DNA of 64,000 nt from UKL13-2 sp043773745 (GCA_043773745.1 JAYVEV010000122.1:48766-112765), one strand, 5' to 3'; numbered from the stretch's first letter, positions 1 through 9,572 are shown. Program-made: numbers and translations. Notes: generated from the letters alone by a model not told the origin.

Positions 1-451
1 GTAACTTCATACCCGGCGTGGCCAGTACGGCATTAAATAAATGATCAACCTGCGACTCGCTCAATACAATCGGCAGCAAGCCATTTTTAAAACAATTATT
101 GAAAAAAATATCCGCAAACGACGGCGCAACAATAGCCTTGAATCCGTACTGCTGCAACGCCCAGGGCGCATGCTCGCGCGACGAACCACAACCAAAATTT
201 TTGCGCGCCAGCAGCACCGTGGCACCGCGATAGCGCTCCTGATTCAGGACGAAATTGGGGTTCAACGGGCGTTTAGTGTTATTAACGCCCGGCTCGCCAT
301 GGTCCATATAGCGCCACTCGTCAAACAGATTCTGGCCAAAGCCAGAACGTTTGATCGATTTCAAAAACTGTTTCGGGATGATCGCGTCAGTATCGACGTT
401 GGCACGATCAAGCGGCACGACCAACCCGGTATGACTGCGAAATGCCTCCAT
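1..451 (-). CDS. leuD: 3-isopropylmalate dehydratase small subunit (partial)
   Basis: This is the small subunit of isopropylmalate isomerase, the second step of leucine synthesis, which works as a heterodimer with LeuC in the cytoplasm. About 150 codons are present. The N-terminal strand with DRANVDTDAIIPKQFLK and the conserved GCGSSREHAPWAL segment are diagnostic. The usual length is about 210-220 residues, so the C-terminal third lies beyond the window edge. The ATG shares one base with the stop of the upstream entericidin-like gene (TAATG), so translation is probably coupled. It belongs to the leuC-ecn-leuD transcript. Confidence 0.95.
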   Translation of the reverse strand, partial: MEAFRSHTGLVVPLDRANVDTDAIIPKQFLKSIKRSGFGQNLFDEWRYMDHGEPGVNNTKRPLNPNFVLNQERYRGATVLLARKNFGCGSSREHAPWALQQYGFKAIVAPSFADIFFNNCFKNGLLPIVLSESQVDHLFNAVLATPGMKL

Positions 452-615
452 TAACTTTTGGCTCTTTCAGCGGCTTTTTCGATCACTTCGCCGCCTTTCT
501 TGATGTCCTTGCCCACACCTTCAACAGTATTGCAGGCGCTGAACGCAACCATCAAAAACAGCCCCGCCAAAACCGACAAAATTTTACGTGAAGTCATGTT
601 CATGTATATCTTCAT
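451..615 (-). CDS. Entericidin EcnA/B-like small lipoprotein
   Basis: A 54-residue secreted peptide. Its N-terminal hydrophobic segment ends in a lipobox-like FSAC, followed by a short charged tail with the family pattern NTVEGVGKDIKKGGEVIEKAA. Members are small membrane-anchored lipoproteins first described as antidote/toxin peptides in enterics; in betaproteobacteria the function is not established. I chose the ATG at 615 because GAGGG lies four to five bases upstream; two further in-frame ATGs (603 and 597) are possible. It lies 34 bp after leuC, and its stop overlaps the leuD start. Too short for many gene callers, but the lipobox, the family motif and the tight fit make it convincing. 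Confidence 0.85.
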   Translation of the reverse strand: MKIYMNMTSRKILSVLAGLFLMVAFSACNTVEGVGKDIKKGGEVIEKAAERAKS

Positions 616-649
616 ATATCCCTCAGCCCCAAAAAACTAGTGATCAAAA

Positions 650-2056
650 TTACAGAATTTGCCGCACGTCAGCAAACCGTCCTGCGATCGCCGCCGCCGC
701 GGCCATTTCAGGGCTGAGCAGATGAGTCCGTCCACCCGCACCCTGACGCCCTTCGAAATTACGGTTTGAAGTCGATGCGCAGCGCTCGCCTGCTGAGAGC
801 CGGTCATCATTCATGCCTAAGCACATTGAACATCCCGGCTCGCGCCACTCAAATCCGGCAGCCAAAAATATTTTATCTAATCCTTCAGCTTCTGCCTGAC
901 GCTTCACCAAACCAGAGCCCGGCACCACCATGGCCAGCTTCACATTGGCCGCAATATGACGTCCTTTCACAATACCGGCGGCCGCGCGCAGATCTTCGAT
1001 TCGTGAATTGGTGCAACTGCCGATAAATACTTTATCTATTTTGATTTGTTCCATCGGCGTGCCGGGATTTAATCCCATGTACTGCAATGCGCGCTCCATG
1101 GCTTCGCGTTTTACCGGATCAGATTCTTTGTTGGGTTCAGGTACATTGCCGTCGATACTCACCACCATTTCGGGCGAGGTACCCCAGGTCACTTGCGGCT
1201 TAATGGTCTGCGCATCCAGTTCAACGACACGATCAAAGCCAGCGCCATCATCGCTTTTTAAGGTGCGCCAATATTGTGCGGCCTGGTCAAACAGTGCCCC
1301 TTGCGGCGCATGCGGACGACCGCGCAGATAAGTGATGGTTTTTTCATCCGCCGCCACCATGCCAGCACGTGCGCCCGCCTCAATCGCCATATTGCAAACA
1401 GTCATGCGGCCTTCCATCGACAGCGCACGAATCGCCGATCCTGCAAACTCAATCGCATAGCCGGTCCCGCCAGCGGTGCCAATCTTGCCGATGATGGCCA
1501 GCACGATATCTTTTGCGGTTACACCACGTCCGACTTGACCCTCAACGCGGATCAGAAATGATTTTGATTTTTTGGTTACCAGACATTGCGTCGCCATCAC
1601 ATGCTCAACTTCGCTGGTGCCAATGCCAAACGCAAGGGCAGCAAAGGCGCCGTGTGTGGAGGTATGTGAATCCCCGCAAACAACAGTCATACCCGGGAGA
1701 GTTGCGCCCTGCTCCGGACCAATCACATGCACGATTCCCTGGCGCGCATCATTCATGCCGAAATACACCAGCACGCCAAATTTTTTGATGTTTGCGTCGA
1801 GTGTTTCTACCTGCAGCCGTGAAATGGGATCAGCAATACCCTCTTTGCGCGAGGTAGTTGGCACATTGTGATCGGCAGTGGCGACGATGGAATTGATACG
1901 CCACGGCTTGCGGCCATTAATTTCTAGCCCCTCAAAGGCCTGCGGGCTGGTCACTTCGTGCACCAGATGACGGTCGATGTAAATCAGCGCAGTGCCGTCC
2001 GGTTCGTCGTGAACACGGTGTGCATCCCACAGTTTGTCGTAGAGCGATTGAGCCAT
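650..2056 (-). CDS. leuC: 3-isopropylmalate dehydratase large subunit
   Basis: This 468-residue protein is the [4Fe-4S] subunit of isopropylmalate isomerase, which interconverts 2- and 3-isopropylmalate in leucine synthesis. Seen directly are the aconitase-type block VVCGDSHTSTHGAFAALAFG near residues 126-144 and three cluster cysteines, Cys348 in GSCTNSR and Cys409/Cys412 in CSMC. The length matches bacterial LeuC. It is the first gene of a leuC-ecn-leuD run, the order usual in betaproteobacteria. A 100-bp gap separates it from guaD. Confidence 0.97.
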   Translation of the reverse strand: MAQSLYDKLWDAHRVHDEPDGTALIYIDRHLVHEVTSPQAFEGLEINGRKPWRINSIVATADHNVPTTSRKEGIADPISRLQVETLDANIKKFGVLVYFGMNDARQGIVHVIGPEQGATLPGMTVVCGDSHTSTHGAFAALAFGIGTSEVEHVMATQCLVTKKSKSFLIRVEGQVGRGVTAKDIVLAIIGKIGTAGGTGYAIEFAGSAIRALSMEGRMTVCNMAIEAGARAGMVAADEKTITYLRGRPHAPQGALFDQAAQYWRTLKSDDGAGFDRVVELDAQTIKPQVTWGTSPEMVVSIDGNVPEPNKESDPVKREAMERALQYMGLNPGTPMEQIKIDKVFIGSCTNSRIEDLRAAAGIVKGRHIAANVKLAMVVPGSGLVKRQAEAEGLDKIFLAAGFEWREPGCSMCLGMNDDRLSAGERCASTSNRNFEGRQGAGGRTHLLSPEMAAAAAIAGRFADVRQIL

Positions 2057-2156
2057 GAAAGTCGCATCAGCCTAATTTAAAGTATCTTTAATTATACCGT
2101 CAGCCAGCCATCATGGTGCGGTGCAATATCAAGCCGTTGCGAGGTTTGTAGCTTTG

Positions 2157-3503
2157 TTACTGTACGCGTCCAGATTCATGATTGCGCTCATAGACAAGCT
2201 CACCCGCCACATAGACCGCACGAGTGGCGCGGTCGTCAGCCATGGTCATTTGCACGGCCAGCACTTCTTCAATGCTGTTGCAAAACTTCATGCGGAATTC
2301 CACCAGCGGCGTCGATTTCAAACCAAGCACCACCAAATCCGCCTCCATGCCTGCTGCAATTGACCCGATTTTATCTTCAAGGTGCAGCGCCTCTGCGGCA
2401 CCGCGAGTTGATAAATAATACGCATCAGCCGCACACAGTGAGTGGCCACAAAGCTCACCGATTTTATAAGCCTCGCCCATCGTCCTTAGCGGCGATAGAC
2501 AGGTGCCAGCGCCAATATCGGTGCCTAGGCCAACACGCACTGGGCGATCTTTGTTTTTGGCGTTGTCGAAACGAAACAAACCACTACCCAAAAATTCATT
2601 CGAGGTTGGGCAGTGAGCCACCCCCGCGCCGACATCATGCAAGCGCTGCCATTCGTCATCGGTCAAATGAATACCGTGGCCAAATACCGCACGTTTATTC
2701 ACTAGGCCGTAATGGTCATACACATCCAGATAGCCTTGGTGGTTGGGGAAAAGTTGATTCACCCATGCCACTTCATCGGTGTTTTCGGAGATATGGGTTT
2801 GCATGTGGACATCGGGAAATTCGCGCCACAGCGCACCAGCCGCCTCCAGCTGTGCGGGGCTGGAAGTGGGCGCGAAACGTGGCGTAATAGCGTAGCCGAG
2901 ACGACTCTCACTATTTCCTTGCCATTTTTCGATCAGCGCTTTTGAGTCATCATAACTGCTCTGCGCCGTGTCACACAGTGCGTCTGGTGCATTGCGATCC
3001 ATCATCACTTTGCCGGCGATCATGCGCATATTTCTCTCGGCAGCGGCTTCAAAAAACACATCGACTGAATGTGCATGGACGGTGCCATAAACCATCGCAG
3101 TGGTGGTGCCTACCCGCAAACATTCATCGAGAAAAAATCGCGAAACCTCGCGAGCGTGATTGATATCAGCAAACTGCTGTTCGGCCACGAAGGTATAGCG
3201 ATTCAGCCAATCAATTAGCTGCTTGCCGTATGCACCGATAATCTGGGTCTGCGGATAATGAACATGCAAGTCGATAAAACCCGGCAGAATCAAGGCATCG
3301 GTGTAAGTTGTGACAGTCGTATTGGGCGGCAAAGTTTTCTTAATATCCGCATACGCTCCGAATGCCTTGATCAAGCCGCCTTCCATCACAACCAGCGCAT
3401 CCGACTCATATTGCGTGGCGACTTCTGCCCCCATCAGGAACGGATCACCGCGGAAAGACAAAGCCGCACCGCGAATGGCGTGCAGCTTATTTTTTGTTTC
3501 CAT
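2157..3503 (-). CDS. guaD: Guanine deaminase
   Basis: An amidohydrolase-superfamily enzyme that converts guanine to xanthine and ammonia in purine salvage or catabolism. It shows the metal site HVHYPQ following LILPGFIDL, the downstream QTHISEN and FGHGIHL histidines, and the GLGTDIGAGT aspartate block, all in the expected order. An upstream in-frame ATG at 3521 would overlap aroC by 11 bp but has no ribosome site. I prefer the ATG at 3503, giving METKNKL and 448 residues, with TGAG a few bases upstream. It follows aroC closely and may be co-transcribed, although the two functions are unrelated. Confidence 0.93.
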   Translation of the reverse strand: METKNKLHAIRGAALSFRGDPFLMGAEVATQYESDALVVMEGGLIKAFGAYADIKKTLPPNTTVTTYTDALILPGFIDLHVHYPQTQIIGAYGKQLIDWLNRYTFVAEQQFADINHAREVSRFFLDECLRVGTTTAMVYGTVHAHSVDVFFEAAAERNMRMIAGKVMMDRNAPDALCDTAQSSYDDSKALIEKWQGNSESRLGYAITPRFAPTSSPAQLEAAGALWREFPDVHMQTHISENTDEVAWVNQLFPNHQGYLDVYDHYGLVNKRAVFGHGIHLTDDEWQRLHDVGAGVAHCPTSNEFLGSGLFRFDNAKNKDRPVRVGLGTDIGAGTCLSPLRTMGEAYKIGELCGHSLCAADAYYLSTRGAAEALHLEDKIGSIAAGMEADLVVLGLKSTPLVEFRMKFCNSIEEVLAVQMTMADDRATRAVYVAGELVYERNHESGRVQ

Positions 3504-3510
3504 GGCCCGC

Positions 3511-4671
3511 TCAGGCCTCATGGGGATCGGGATTTTCGTTCGTATTGGAAGCGGTAGTGACGTGGATACCGGATGGTGCTTGCGCGGCGACCCGTGGCGT
3601 TGTAATTATCACGTCCGCATTTTGCCCACGATGGATCAGAGCACGATCCATCAACACCAGTGCGAGTAGCGCTTCCGCAATCGGGGTAGCACGAATTCCC
3701 ACACAGGGGTCATGACGGCCATGGGTATTAATCACCACTGCCTCACCCTGCGTATTAATAGTGTGGCGATCAAGACGTACCGATGAAGTTGGTTTGATCG
3801 CAATCGAGACCGTAATATCTTGCCCTGTCGAAATGCCACCGAGCACGCCGCCTGCATTGTTGGAGAGGAATCCTTGCGGCGACATTTCATCAGAATGCTC
3901 GGTGCCAAGCTGCTCAATGCTCGCAAATCCAGCACCTATTTCCACTCCTTTTACCGCGTTGATCCCCATCATCGCGTGGGCAATCACCGCATCGAGCCGA
4001 TCATAGACCGGATCTCCCCAGCCAGCGGGCACACCGCTTGCTACGACGTTGATTCTGGCTCCGCAACTTTCACCAGATTTACGCAGCTTGTCCATATAGG
4101 TTTCAAGCGAGGGCACCATTTCGGCATTGGCGACAAAAAAAGGATTGTCGTGCACGTGGCACCACGATTTGAAGGCGACGCGCTCAGACCCCAACTGCGC
4201 CAAATAACCCTGCACCATCACGCCATAGCGTTCATTCAGCCATTTTTTTGCGACCGCACCTGCCGCCACCGTGGGCGCCGTCAAGCGTGCCGAGGAACGA
4301 CCACCACCGCGATAATCTCGCGTGCCGTATTTTTGCAAGTAGCTGTAATCAGCATGGCCGGGGCGAAAGCTTGCGGCAATATTGGAATAATCCTTGCTGC
4401 GCTGATCTTCATTCCGAATCAGTAACGCAATTGGTGTGCCGGTGGTTTTACCTTCAAATACGCCCGATAAAATTTCAACCACATCTCCCTCGCGGCGCTG
4501 CGTAACATGGCGCGAAGTACCGGGTTTGCGACGATCCAGATCGATCTGGATATCCGCCTCAGTCAGTTGCAACCCCGGAGGGCAGCCATCGATCACGCAG
4601 CCAATAGCGGGGCCGTGCGATTCACCAAAATTAGTGACCGTGAATAACTTACCGAGTGTACTGCCTGGCAT
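3511..4671 (-). CDS. aroC: Chorismate synthase
   Basis: A 386-residue enzyme that forms chorismate from 5-enolpyruvylshikimate-3-phosphate using reduced FMN, the last step of the shikimate pathway. All three family signatures are present: GESHGPAIGCVIDGCPPG near the N-terminus, GRSSARLTAPTVAAGAVAKK mid-protein, and the arginine/aspartate-rich segment HGRHDPCVGIRATPIAEA near the C-terminus. The start MPGSTLGKLFTVT is canonical. The C-terminal tail after about residue 360 is polar and variable, as in relatives. The lplT-like gene lies 132 bp upstream. Confidence 0.97.
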   Translation of the reverse strand: MPGSTLGKLFTVTNFGESHGPAIGCVIDGCPPGLQLTEADIQIDLDRRKPGTSRHVTQRREGDVVEILSGVFEGKTTGTPIALLIRNEDQRSKDYSNIAASFRPGHADYSYLQKYGTRDYRGGGRSSARLTAPTVAAGAVAKKWLNERYGVMVQGYLAQLGSERVAFKSWCHVHDNPFFVANAEMVPSLETYMDKLRKSGESCGARINVVASGVPAGWGDPVYDRLDAVIAHAMMGINAVKGVEIGAGFASIEQLGTEHSDEMSPQGFLSNNAGGVLGGISTGQDITVSIAIKPTSSVRLDRHTINTQGEAVVINTHGRHDPCVGIRATPIAEALLALVLMDRALIHRGQNADVIITTPRVAAQAPSGIHVTTASNTNENPDPHEA

Positions 4672-4803
4672 AGCGTAGGGTCTTTACGAAAAAAATGAAA
4701 AATGCGCGCTGCTCATTGGCCAAAAGTGTAGCACGCAAGAGACCAATCATTGGCAGGACACAGTCCGCGGGCTGTTGTCATGTCAAAGCGCGCTGCGCTT
4801 TTT

Positions 4804-6687
4804 TTACTTCATTGCGCCACGTAACTCGCCGACTCTGATTTGCAAGGCCTCGGGCGTTACCTGCAAAGGCGCCCACGCCTTGTCGATAACCAACCCTATA
4901 TTGGAAAATATTCCGCGCGGATAGCGCATCGCGGTACCACCCCAACGCGAAAAAAAACTGCCCCATAATCCACGCAGCGCCATCGGGATAACCGGTACCG
5001 GAGTGCGCTCGATAATGCGCGTGATACCTTTTTTGAACGGATAAAGATCGCCGTTATCAGTAATGCGTCCCTCGGGGAAAATGCAGACAACTTCGCCCGC
5101 TTTCAGGTATTCATCGATACGCTCATAGGCGCGCTCAAGCATGTCCGGGTCCTCCTTGGCGGAGGCAATTGGGATCGTGCCGGCTGTGCGAAACACAAAA
5201 TTGAGTATCGGTATTTTGAAAATCCGGTGATCCATCACGAACCTGACCGGACGCTGAATGCTGCCACCAATGACCAGCGCATCCACGAAGCTCACATGAT
5301 TGCATACCAGCACGCACGGCCCTTCATCGGGAATATTATCCAGACCTTTTTTATCGACACGATAAAAAGTATGGATCAACATCCAGATCAAAAACCGCAT
5401 CAGGAATTCTGGCACCATCTTGTAAATGAAGATCGCCACAGCCGCATTCATGATGCCCACCACCAGATACAGCTCAGGCAGACTCAGGCCGCCATGCAGG
5501 ATAGCTGCTGCCATCAGCGAGGCGATCACCATAAAAATGGCGTTCAGAATATTGTTGGCTGCGACAATGCGTGCACGGTAAACAGGCTCTGCACGAGCCT
5601 GCATCAGCGCATAAAGCGGCACACTGTAAAAGCCCGAAAACATGGCCAACAAAAACAAGTCAGCCATGATTCGCCAGTGCACGCCGTCTTTCATAAATTC
5701 TAGCGCACCTGTCAGTGCATAAACCTGCAGGCCCCGCGAGGCAAAATAGAGATCTGCCGCAAAAACAGTCATGCCAATCGAGCCGAAAGGTACGAGACCA
5801 ATTTCAACTTTATGCCCCGACATTTTTTCGCAAAGGATACAACCCAGACCAATACCGATAGAGAACAGGGCCAGCAGTAGTGTTACTACCTGCTCATTGC
5901 CGCTCAAAACGTTCTTAGAAAATCCAGTGAAGGATGTGAGAAAGATCGAGCCAAAAAACCATAACCACGATATGCCAATCAGCGATAAAAATACAGTACG
6001 GTTCTGGCCGGCAATTTTCAGATTGGCGAGTGTTTCTGTAACGGGATTCCAGTTCACCTTTAAATCAGGAGCTGGCGCCGGTGAAGTCGGAATAAATTGC
6101 GCGGCCAGGCGCCCCGCCACCGCAATCACCAGCGAGGTCATACCCACATAAGTCGGGCCCATTCCCGGAATGGCAACCAGCGCGCCGCCCAGCATCGTGC
6201 CGAGCAAAATGGCGACGAAAGTTCCCATTTCTACCATACCGTTACCGCCGGTAAGTTCATTCTCGTGAAGATGCTGGGGGAGATAGGCGAACTTGACAGG
6301 ACCAAACAAAGTTGAGTGACAACCCATCAGGAATACGCCCAAAAACAGCAGCCGCGCAGAATGCCAAACAAAGCCCGCTGCAATGACCAGCATAAACACA
6401 ATCTCAAGGTTCTTGACCCAGCGCGCCAGCAACGCCTTATCGTATTTGTCGGCCAACTGGCCCGACGTCGCTGAGAACAACATAAACGGCAGTATGAACA
6501 AGCCGCCAATAATTGGCCCCGCCAGCTTCGAATCCATGCCGCCCCATTCAGGCGCGTGATAAGTCGCCAGCACGGTAAAAGCAAATTTGAAAATATTATC
6601 GTTGCCTGCACCCAGGAATTGCGTCCAGAAAAAAGGAGCGAAGCGACGCTGCGTTAATAACTGAAATTGGTTTTGCGAAGCTGACAT
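4804..6687 (-). CDS. MFS lysophospholipid transporter fused to acyltransferase
   Basis: This 627-residue protein combines two activities. Residues 1 to about 410 are a twelve-helix major-facilitator domain of the LplT type, and residues from about 430 onward are a PlsC/Aas-like 1-acylglycerol-3-phosphate acyltransferase. The acyltransferase shows NHVSFVD (the HX4D motif) and FPEGRITDNG (glycerophosphate-binding). The AMP-ligase (acyl-ACP synthetase) domain of full Aas proteins is absent. The inferred role is uptake and re-acylation of lysophospholipids at the inner membrane. It lies 36 bp downstream of an ArsR-type regulator on the same strand, so the pair probably forms an operon repressed by that protein. 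Confidence 0.88.
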   Translation of the reverse strand: MSASQNQFQLLTQRRFAPFFWTQFLGAGNDNIFKFAFTVLATYHAPEWGGMDSKLAGPIIGGLFILPFMLFSATSGQLADKYDKALLARWVKNLEIVFMLVIAAGFVWHSARLLFLGVFLMGCHSTLFGPVKFAYLPQHLHENELTGGNGMVEMGTFVAILLGTMLGGALVAIPGMGPTYVGMTSLVIAVAGRLAAQFIPTSPAPAPDLKVNWNPVTETLANLKIAGQNRTVFLSLIGISWLWFFGSIFLTSFTGFSKNVLSGNEQVVTLLLALFSIGIGLGCILCEKMSGHKVEIGLVPFGSIGMTVFAADLYFASRGLQVYALTGALEFMKDGVHWRIMADLFLLAMFSGFYSVPLYALMQARAEPVYRARIVAANNILNAIFMVIASLMAAAILHGGLSLPELYLVVGIMNAAVAIFIYKMVPEFLMRFLIWMLIHTFYRVDKKGLDNIPDEGPCVLVCNHVSFVDALVIGGSIQRPVRFVMDHRIFKIPILNFVFRTAGTIPIASAKEDPDMLERAYERIDEYLKAGEVVCIFPEGRITDNGDLYPFKKGITRIIERTPVPVIPMALRGLWGSFFSRWGGTAMRYPRGIFSNIGLVIDKAWAPLQVTPEALQIRVGELRGAMK

Positions 6688-6723
6688 GAAATTTCCTGAA
6701 CGCTGTTTATGCTGCGAAAATTT

Positions 6724-7032
6724 TTATTGCGTTTTCACGTAATCCAGTACCGCTTGCAATGACTCTTTTATTGGCTTTTTGTTAAGCCAGAAATATACTT
6801 CCTTGCCGATTTTCTCGCTATCTAATACGCCCGCCTCGCGCAGGATTTTCAAATGATGAGACACCGCGGAGCGAGACAGCGTGGATACTTCCACAATCTG
6901 ACCGACATTCAAGCGTTCCCCCGGCTCAAACGTCAGCATGATGCGCTGACGATGTTCATCGCCCAAAGCGATAAACACTTTGGCAAAATTTCGCCAGGCA
7001 GTAGGGATTGATTTTTTATAGTCCTTGTTCAT
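6724..7032 (-). CDS. ArsR-family transcriptional regulator
   Basis: A 102-residue winged-helix repressor. The recognition segment LSRSAVSHHLKILREAGVLDSEKIGKEVYFWL is typical of ArsR/SmtB proteins. There is no CxC metal motif of the ArsR or SmtB alpha-3/alpha-5 type, since the protein lacks cysteine entirely, so the inducer is probably not a thiol-bound metal. The ATG lies inside a 34-bp inverted repeat that also covers the expected -10 region, implying autorepression. The downstream gene encodes the MFS-acyltransferase fusion, its likely regulated partner. Confidence 0.88.
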   Translation of the reverse strand: MNKDYKKSIPTAWRNFAKVFIALGDEHRQRIMLTFEPGERLNVGQIVEVSTLSRSAVSHHLKILREAGVLDSEKIGKEVYFWLNKKPIKESLQAVLDYVKTQ

Positions 7033-7063
7033 ACATCTATATAATTAGTTATATAGATGTATG
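7030..7063. promoter_or_regulatory. 15-4-15 perfect inverted repeat, likely ArsR operator
   Basis: The arms CATACATCTATATAA and its exact complement are separated by TTAG. The repeat includes the ArsR start codon at its left edge. A minus-strand TTGACA (7069-7064) abuts its right edge, so the repeat covers the -10 and +1 region. ArsR/SmtB proteins bind AT-rich inverted repeats at their own promoters, so autoregulation is the natural reading. The symmetry is seen directly; binding is inferred. Confidence 0.7.
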
Positions 7064-7259
7064 TGTCAAGTCATTTTGACATTTTTGTAACAGCCCAAAA
7101 TTCAGCCCTATGCCACGGCGCCGTTTATATCTCATTATTAGCACCTTAAGCGGCAATGGTGCTGCATGTTAAACTCAATCTTAATATTAAAGATCCACCG
7201 CAATTTCAAGTTGCGCCCTGATTTCAAAATAAAAGTCGCGCCACGTATCTGGAGTTTTC

Positions 7260-9536
7260 ATGCTTGATGATTTGAAAAAAAACGCCCTCGAATATCATCG
7301 GTGGCCCACCCCAGGCAAACTCGAAATTTCCGCCACCAAGCCGTTAGCCACCCAACGTGACTTGGCGTTGGCTTATACGCCTGGGGTCGCCGCTGTTTGC
7401 GAAGCGATTGTTGAAAACCCGTCAGAAGTGCGCAACCTCACCGCACGCGGCAATTTAGTTGCCGTTATCACCAACGGCACTGCGGTACTGGGACTGGGCA
7501 ATATAGGCCCGCTGGCCGCCAAGCCGGTGATGGAGGGTAAAGCCGTCCTTTTCAAAAAGTTTGCCGGTATCGATGTATTCGATATCGAAGTCAATGAGCT
7601 TGATCCGGATAAATTAGTCGATATCATCGCCGCTCTGGAGCCCACTTTTGGCGGCATTAACCTCGAAGACATCAAAGCGCCCGAGTGTTTTTACGTGGAG
7701 CGCAAGCTTCGCGAGCGGATGAAAATCCCCGTCTTTCATGACGACCAGCACGGCACCGCCATTATTGTCGGTGCAGCCATCGTCAATGGATTGAAGGTCG
7801 TCGGCAAAAATATTGGTGAGGTCAAATTAGTGGTGTCCGGTGCCGGTGCTGCTGCGCTGGCCTGTCTCGACATGTTGGTGGCGCTGGGCATGAAGATGTC
7901 AAATATCTGGGTGACCGATATTGCGGGCGTGGTCTACTCCGGTCGCGTTGAGGAAATGGACCCGAATAAAGCCCGTTATGCGCAATCAACTTCTGCCCGC
8001 AAACTGGGCGAAGTAATTGCCGAAGCCGATGTATTCTTGGGCCTGTCCGCAGGTGGCGTGCTCAAGCAAGACATGGTTAAACAAATGGCCGCTAACCCGC
8101 TCATTTTGGCGCTGGCTAACCCCACCCCGGAAATCACGCCCGAAGCCGTGAGGGAAGTCAGAAGTGATGCGGTCATTGCTACGGGTCGTTCGGATTATCC
8201 GAATCAGGTGAATAACGTTCTGTGTTTCCCATTTATTTTCCGTGGCGCGCTGGATGTCGGCGCCACCACCATTAACGAAGCCATGAAGCTCGCTGCCGTT
8301 CTCGCCATCGCTGAGCTGGCGCAATCAGAACAGTCCGACGTCGTGGCCATGGCCTACGGAGAAAACGCTTCCGGCTTCGGCAAAGATTATTTGATTCCGA
8401 AACCATTTGATCCGCGCCTGATTGCCAAGGTTGCGCCCGCCGTGGCCAAGGCGGCGATGGACAGCGGTGTGGCTACCAGCCCAATTAACGATTGGCCCGC
8501 TTATCTGCAAAGATTGGATCAGTTTGTTTATCAATCCGGCCTCATCATGAAACCGGTCTTCTCAAAAGCCAAGCAGGCGCCTAAGCGGATTGTGTATGCC
8601 GAGGGCGAAGACGAACGTGTGATGCGCGCTGTTCAGATTGTGCTCGACGAAAAACTCGCTCGTCCGATTCTGATCGGTCGTCCGGCGGTGATCGAAAAAC
8701 GTATTGAAAAATTCGGCCTGCGCATGAAAGCAGGCGTGGATTTTGAAATCATCAATCCTGAATGGGACGAGCGCTACCGCGAATACTGGCAAGAGTATTT
8801 CAAGCTCACCGCTCGGCGCGGCGTGTCAGAGCAGTACGCCAAAATTGAAATGCGCCGCCGCTTGACCCTGATTGGCGCGATGATGATGCACAAGGGCCAT
8901 GCTGACGGCATGATCTGCGGTACTTTTGGCACCCATGCACTGCATTTGCATTATGTTGAACAGGTGATTGGCCGCCGCGCAGGCGTAAAGAATTTGTACG
9001 CCATGAACGTTCTCATGCTGCCGACACGCACCGTATTTATTTGCGATACCTATGTCAACCCTGACCCGACGCCGGAGCAGATAGCCGAGATGACTATTCT
9101 CGCCGCCGAAGAAATGCGCCGATTTGGTGTAGTGCCAAAAGCCGCGTTGCTTTCACACTCCAGCTTTGGAACCTCCGACGAGCCATCTGCGGTAAAAATG
9201 CGCACTGCCCTGACACTCATCAATGCCCAAGCGCCTGATTTAGAAGTCGAAGGTGAAATGCACGGTGACGCCGCGCTATCAGTTGAAGTCAGAGGGCGTG
9301 CGATGCCTAATTCGCGCCTGAAGGGTGAAGCCAATTTGCTCATCATGCCAACACTTGATGCCGCCAATATTTCGTTTAATCTGCTTAAAACCGCCTCGGG
9401 TGGTGGTATCACCATCGGCCCGATTTTACTTGGCGCTGCGATGCCGGTGCATATTGTTACCCCGACTGCCACGGTGCGGCGTATTATCAATATGACTGCG
9501 CTTGCCGTAGTAGATGCACAGGCGTTGAGACGCTAA
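7260..9536 (+). CDS. maeB: NADP-dependent malic enzyme, MaeB type with PTA-like domain
   Basis: A 758-residue cytoplasmic enzyme that oxidatively decarboxylates malate to pyruvate. Residues 1 to about 425 hold the malic enzyme N- and NAD-binding domains, including YTPGVAAVCEAI, FHDDQHGTAI and VVSGAGAAALACL. Residues from about 440 onward form a phosphotransacetylase-like domain (YAEGEDERVMRAVQ through ITIGPILLGAAMPVHI), which in this family is regulatory and not catalytic. The length is standard for proteobacterial MaeB. TGGAG lies five to six bases before the ATG. Confidence 0.96.
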   Translation: MLDDLKKNALEYHRWPTPGKLEISATKPLATQRDLALAYTPGVAAVCEAIVENPSEVRNLTARGNLVAVITNGTAVLGLGNIGPLAAKPVMEGKAVLFKKFAGIDVFDIEVNELDPDKLVDIIAALEPTFGGINLEDIKAPECFYVERKLRERMKIPVFHDDQHGTAIIVGAAIVNGLKVVGKNIGEVKLVVSGAGAAALACLDMLVALGMKMSNIWVTDIAGVVYSGRVEEMDPNKARYAQSTSARKLGEVIAEADVFLGLSAGGVLKQDMVKQMAANPLILALANPTPEITPEAVREVRSDAVIATGRSDYPNQVNNVLCFPFIFRGALDVGATTINEAMKLAAVLAIAELAQSEQSDVVAMAYGENASGFGKDYLIPKPFDPRLIAKVAPAVAKAAMDSGVATSPINDWPAYLQRLDQFVYQSGLIMKPVFSKAKQAPKRIVYAEGEDERVMRAVQIVLDEKLARPILIGRPAVIEKRIEKFGLRMKAGVDFEIINPEWDERYREYWQEYFKLTARRGVSEQYAKIEMRRRLTLIGAMMMHKGHADGMICGTFGTHALHLHYVEQVIGRRAGVKNLYAMNVLMLPTRTVFICDTYVNPDPTPEQIAEMTILAAEEMRRFGVVPKAALLSHSSFGTSDEPSAVKMRTALTLINAQAPDLEVEGEMHGDAALSVEVRGRAMPNSRLKGEANLLIMPTLDAANISFNLLKTASGGGITIGPILLGAAMPVHIVTPTATVRRIINMTALAVVDAQALRR

Positions 9537-9572
9537 ACAACACTAATAATAACCTGATCAATATCGACGCTC

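Noticed and set aside
2360..2887. Plus-strand open frame of about 175 codons inside guaD
   Set aside because: It lies antisense to a protein with full guanine deaminase motifs and has no recognisable domain or ribosome site.
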